DNA of 5,403 nucleotides from Bifidobacterium breve (lineage in GTDB: Bacteria > Actinomycetota > Acidimicrobiia > Acidimicrobiales > Ilumatobacteraceae). This document shows positions 4,869 to 5,403 of the stretch, in pieces; the first letter of the stretch is position 1, and each line of letters starts with the position of its first letter. The notes under the pieces are model-generated. The model had not been told where the DNA came from. It ran no database searches and was given only the letters and a program-made list of their open reading frames with translations. The stretch covers positions 1-5,403 of the forward strand of contig CALPPJ020000120.1 in assembly GCA_943325425.2 (NCBI GenBank), read 5' to 3'. A program made the position numbers and the translations under genes.

Positions 4869-5403
4869 GTGACAACCGAACCAGACATCATTGAACAAGA
4901 CGTGATCGAAGGAGGCGAGCCTTCGGGGCGATCTTTGAAACCAAAACGTCAGAGTCGGCGACGGCGCATCGGACCACTAGGTCTGCGGAGTCGAATTCTT
5001 CTGACATTTGGCCTCGGCAGTTTGGCATTGTCGCTTTTTTTGGCACTGGCGACTTTTAACTTCACCCGTTCCAATTTGGTTGAAGAGCGAACGGGAAGTG
5101 CCATTGACCAGACGTACGCAAATGCTTCCCGTCTTGCAGTAGATCTCCGTTCAAATCCCCCCAATATTCAAACTGTCCTTGAACGACTCGGAGCAGATCG
5201 CCCGTTGGTCTATTTCCGCGGAACTTGGACCGGAAATGATGCACGGTTTTCGTCGTCAGTGATTCCAGTCTCTCTTTTGACTTCAGTCATACAGAATCGC
5301 CGACCCTCTACGATGCGTGTTGAAGTTGACAATGAACTCGTGTTGGCGGTTGGGGTTCCGCTTGATTCAGTTGATGCCGCCTATTTTGAGTTTCCCTCTA
5401 TCA
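4869..5403 (+). CDS. mtrB: MtrB-like sensor histidine kinase, N-terminal part (3' partial)
   Basis: An open frame of 178 codons runs to the right edge with no stop. A Thr/acidic then strongly basic cytoplasmic leader (KPKRQSRRRR at 24-33) precedes LGLRSRILLTFGLG and one membrane helix at about 43-64. A probable extracytoplasmic sensor region follows from about 65 and fills most of the visible part. Near the end, VLAVGVPLDSVDAAYFEFPS (158-177) matches the segment of MtrB just before its second membrane helix (pattern: GxPLxxVxAxYFxFPL). HAMP, His-kinase and ATPase domains would lie beyond the window, so kinase activity is inferred from this match and from the adjacent regulator. The frame is the same as that of the regulator, separated by TGA and two codons. 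Start is GTG 4869 or the TTG directly before it (4866). Six-base spacing implies one operon. Confidence 0.85.
   Translation, partial: MTTEPDIIEQDVIEGGEPSGRSLKPKRQSRRRRIGPLGLRSRILLTFGLGSLALSLFLALATFNFTRSNLVEERTGSAIDQTYANASRLAVDLRSNPPNIQTVLERLGADRPLVYFRGTWTGNDARFSSSVIPVSLLTSVIQNRRPSTMRVEVDNELVLAVGVPLDSVDAAYFEFPSI

Noticed and set aside
1..5403. Mobile element, defence system, CRISPR array or biosynthetic island
   Set aside because: No transposase, integrase, terminal repeats, spaced repeats or defence domains are present; all large genes are conserved chromosomal types with uniform composition.

Overview
The window looks like ordinary chromosomal DNA from an actinobacterium of moderate GC (about 50% by eye). 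Three things support this. A DUF3040 membrane protein sits directly behind a DNA polymerase IV gene, a pairing typical of Actinobacteria. A response regulator and sensor kinase pair resembles MtrA/MtrB. The polyprenol-phosphate-mannose synthase and SuhB-type phosphatase are of the actinobacterial kind. Moderate GC plus this gene set suggests an Acidimicrobiia-type (aquatic, Ilumatobacter-like) lineage, but that placement is inference. I see no insertion sequence, phage gene, CRISPR array, tRNA or rRNA.

Layout, left to right. (1) 1-516, plus strand: the C-terminal end of a membrane protein (Thr/Pro-rich linker, one membrane helix, cytoplasmic tail), probably a TgpA-like transglutaminase. It converges on (2) a minus-strand cluster of three genes that ends at 547. 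In transcription order the cluster is a GT2 polyprenol-phosphate mannosyltransferase (3049 to 2267), DNA polymerase IV dinB (2245 to 935) and DUF3040 (882 to 547). The 30 bp between the convergent stops are almost filled by four imperfect hexamer repeats. (3) A compact divergent promoter region (3050-3071) lies between the mannosyltransferase and a plus-strand pair: a two-helix 88-residue membrane protein (3072-3338) and an inositol-monophosphatase-family enzyme (3335-4117) that overlap by ATGA. (4) A 64-bp gap, then a plus-strand MtrA-like response regulator (4182-4862) and, 6 bp later, the first 178 codons of an MtrB-like histidine kinase that runs off the right edge.

How the genes may work together: the mannosyltransferase makes the lipid-linked mannose donor used for envelope glycans. 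The SuhB-type enzyme could supply inositol for phosphatidylinositol-anchored mannolipids. An MtrAB-type system is known in other actinobacteria to control envelope and division genes. An envelope theme is therefore plausible, with dinB (translesion synthesis) as a passenger. The least expected signal is at the gene starts. The two divergent genes both begin with GTG exactly six bases after a TANNNT -10-like hexamer, and those hexamers overlap. This suggests two leaderless transcripts fired from one shared promoter core. The response-regulator start has a closely similar upstream sequence.
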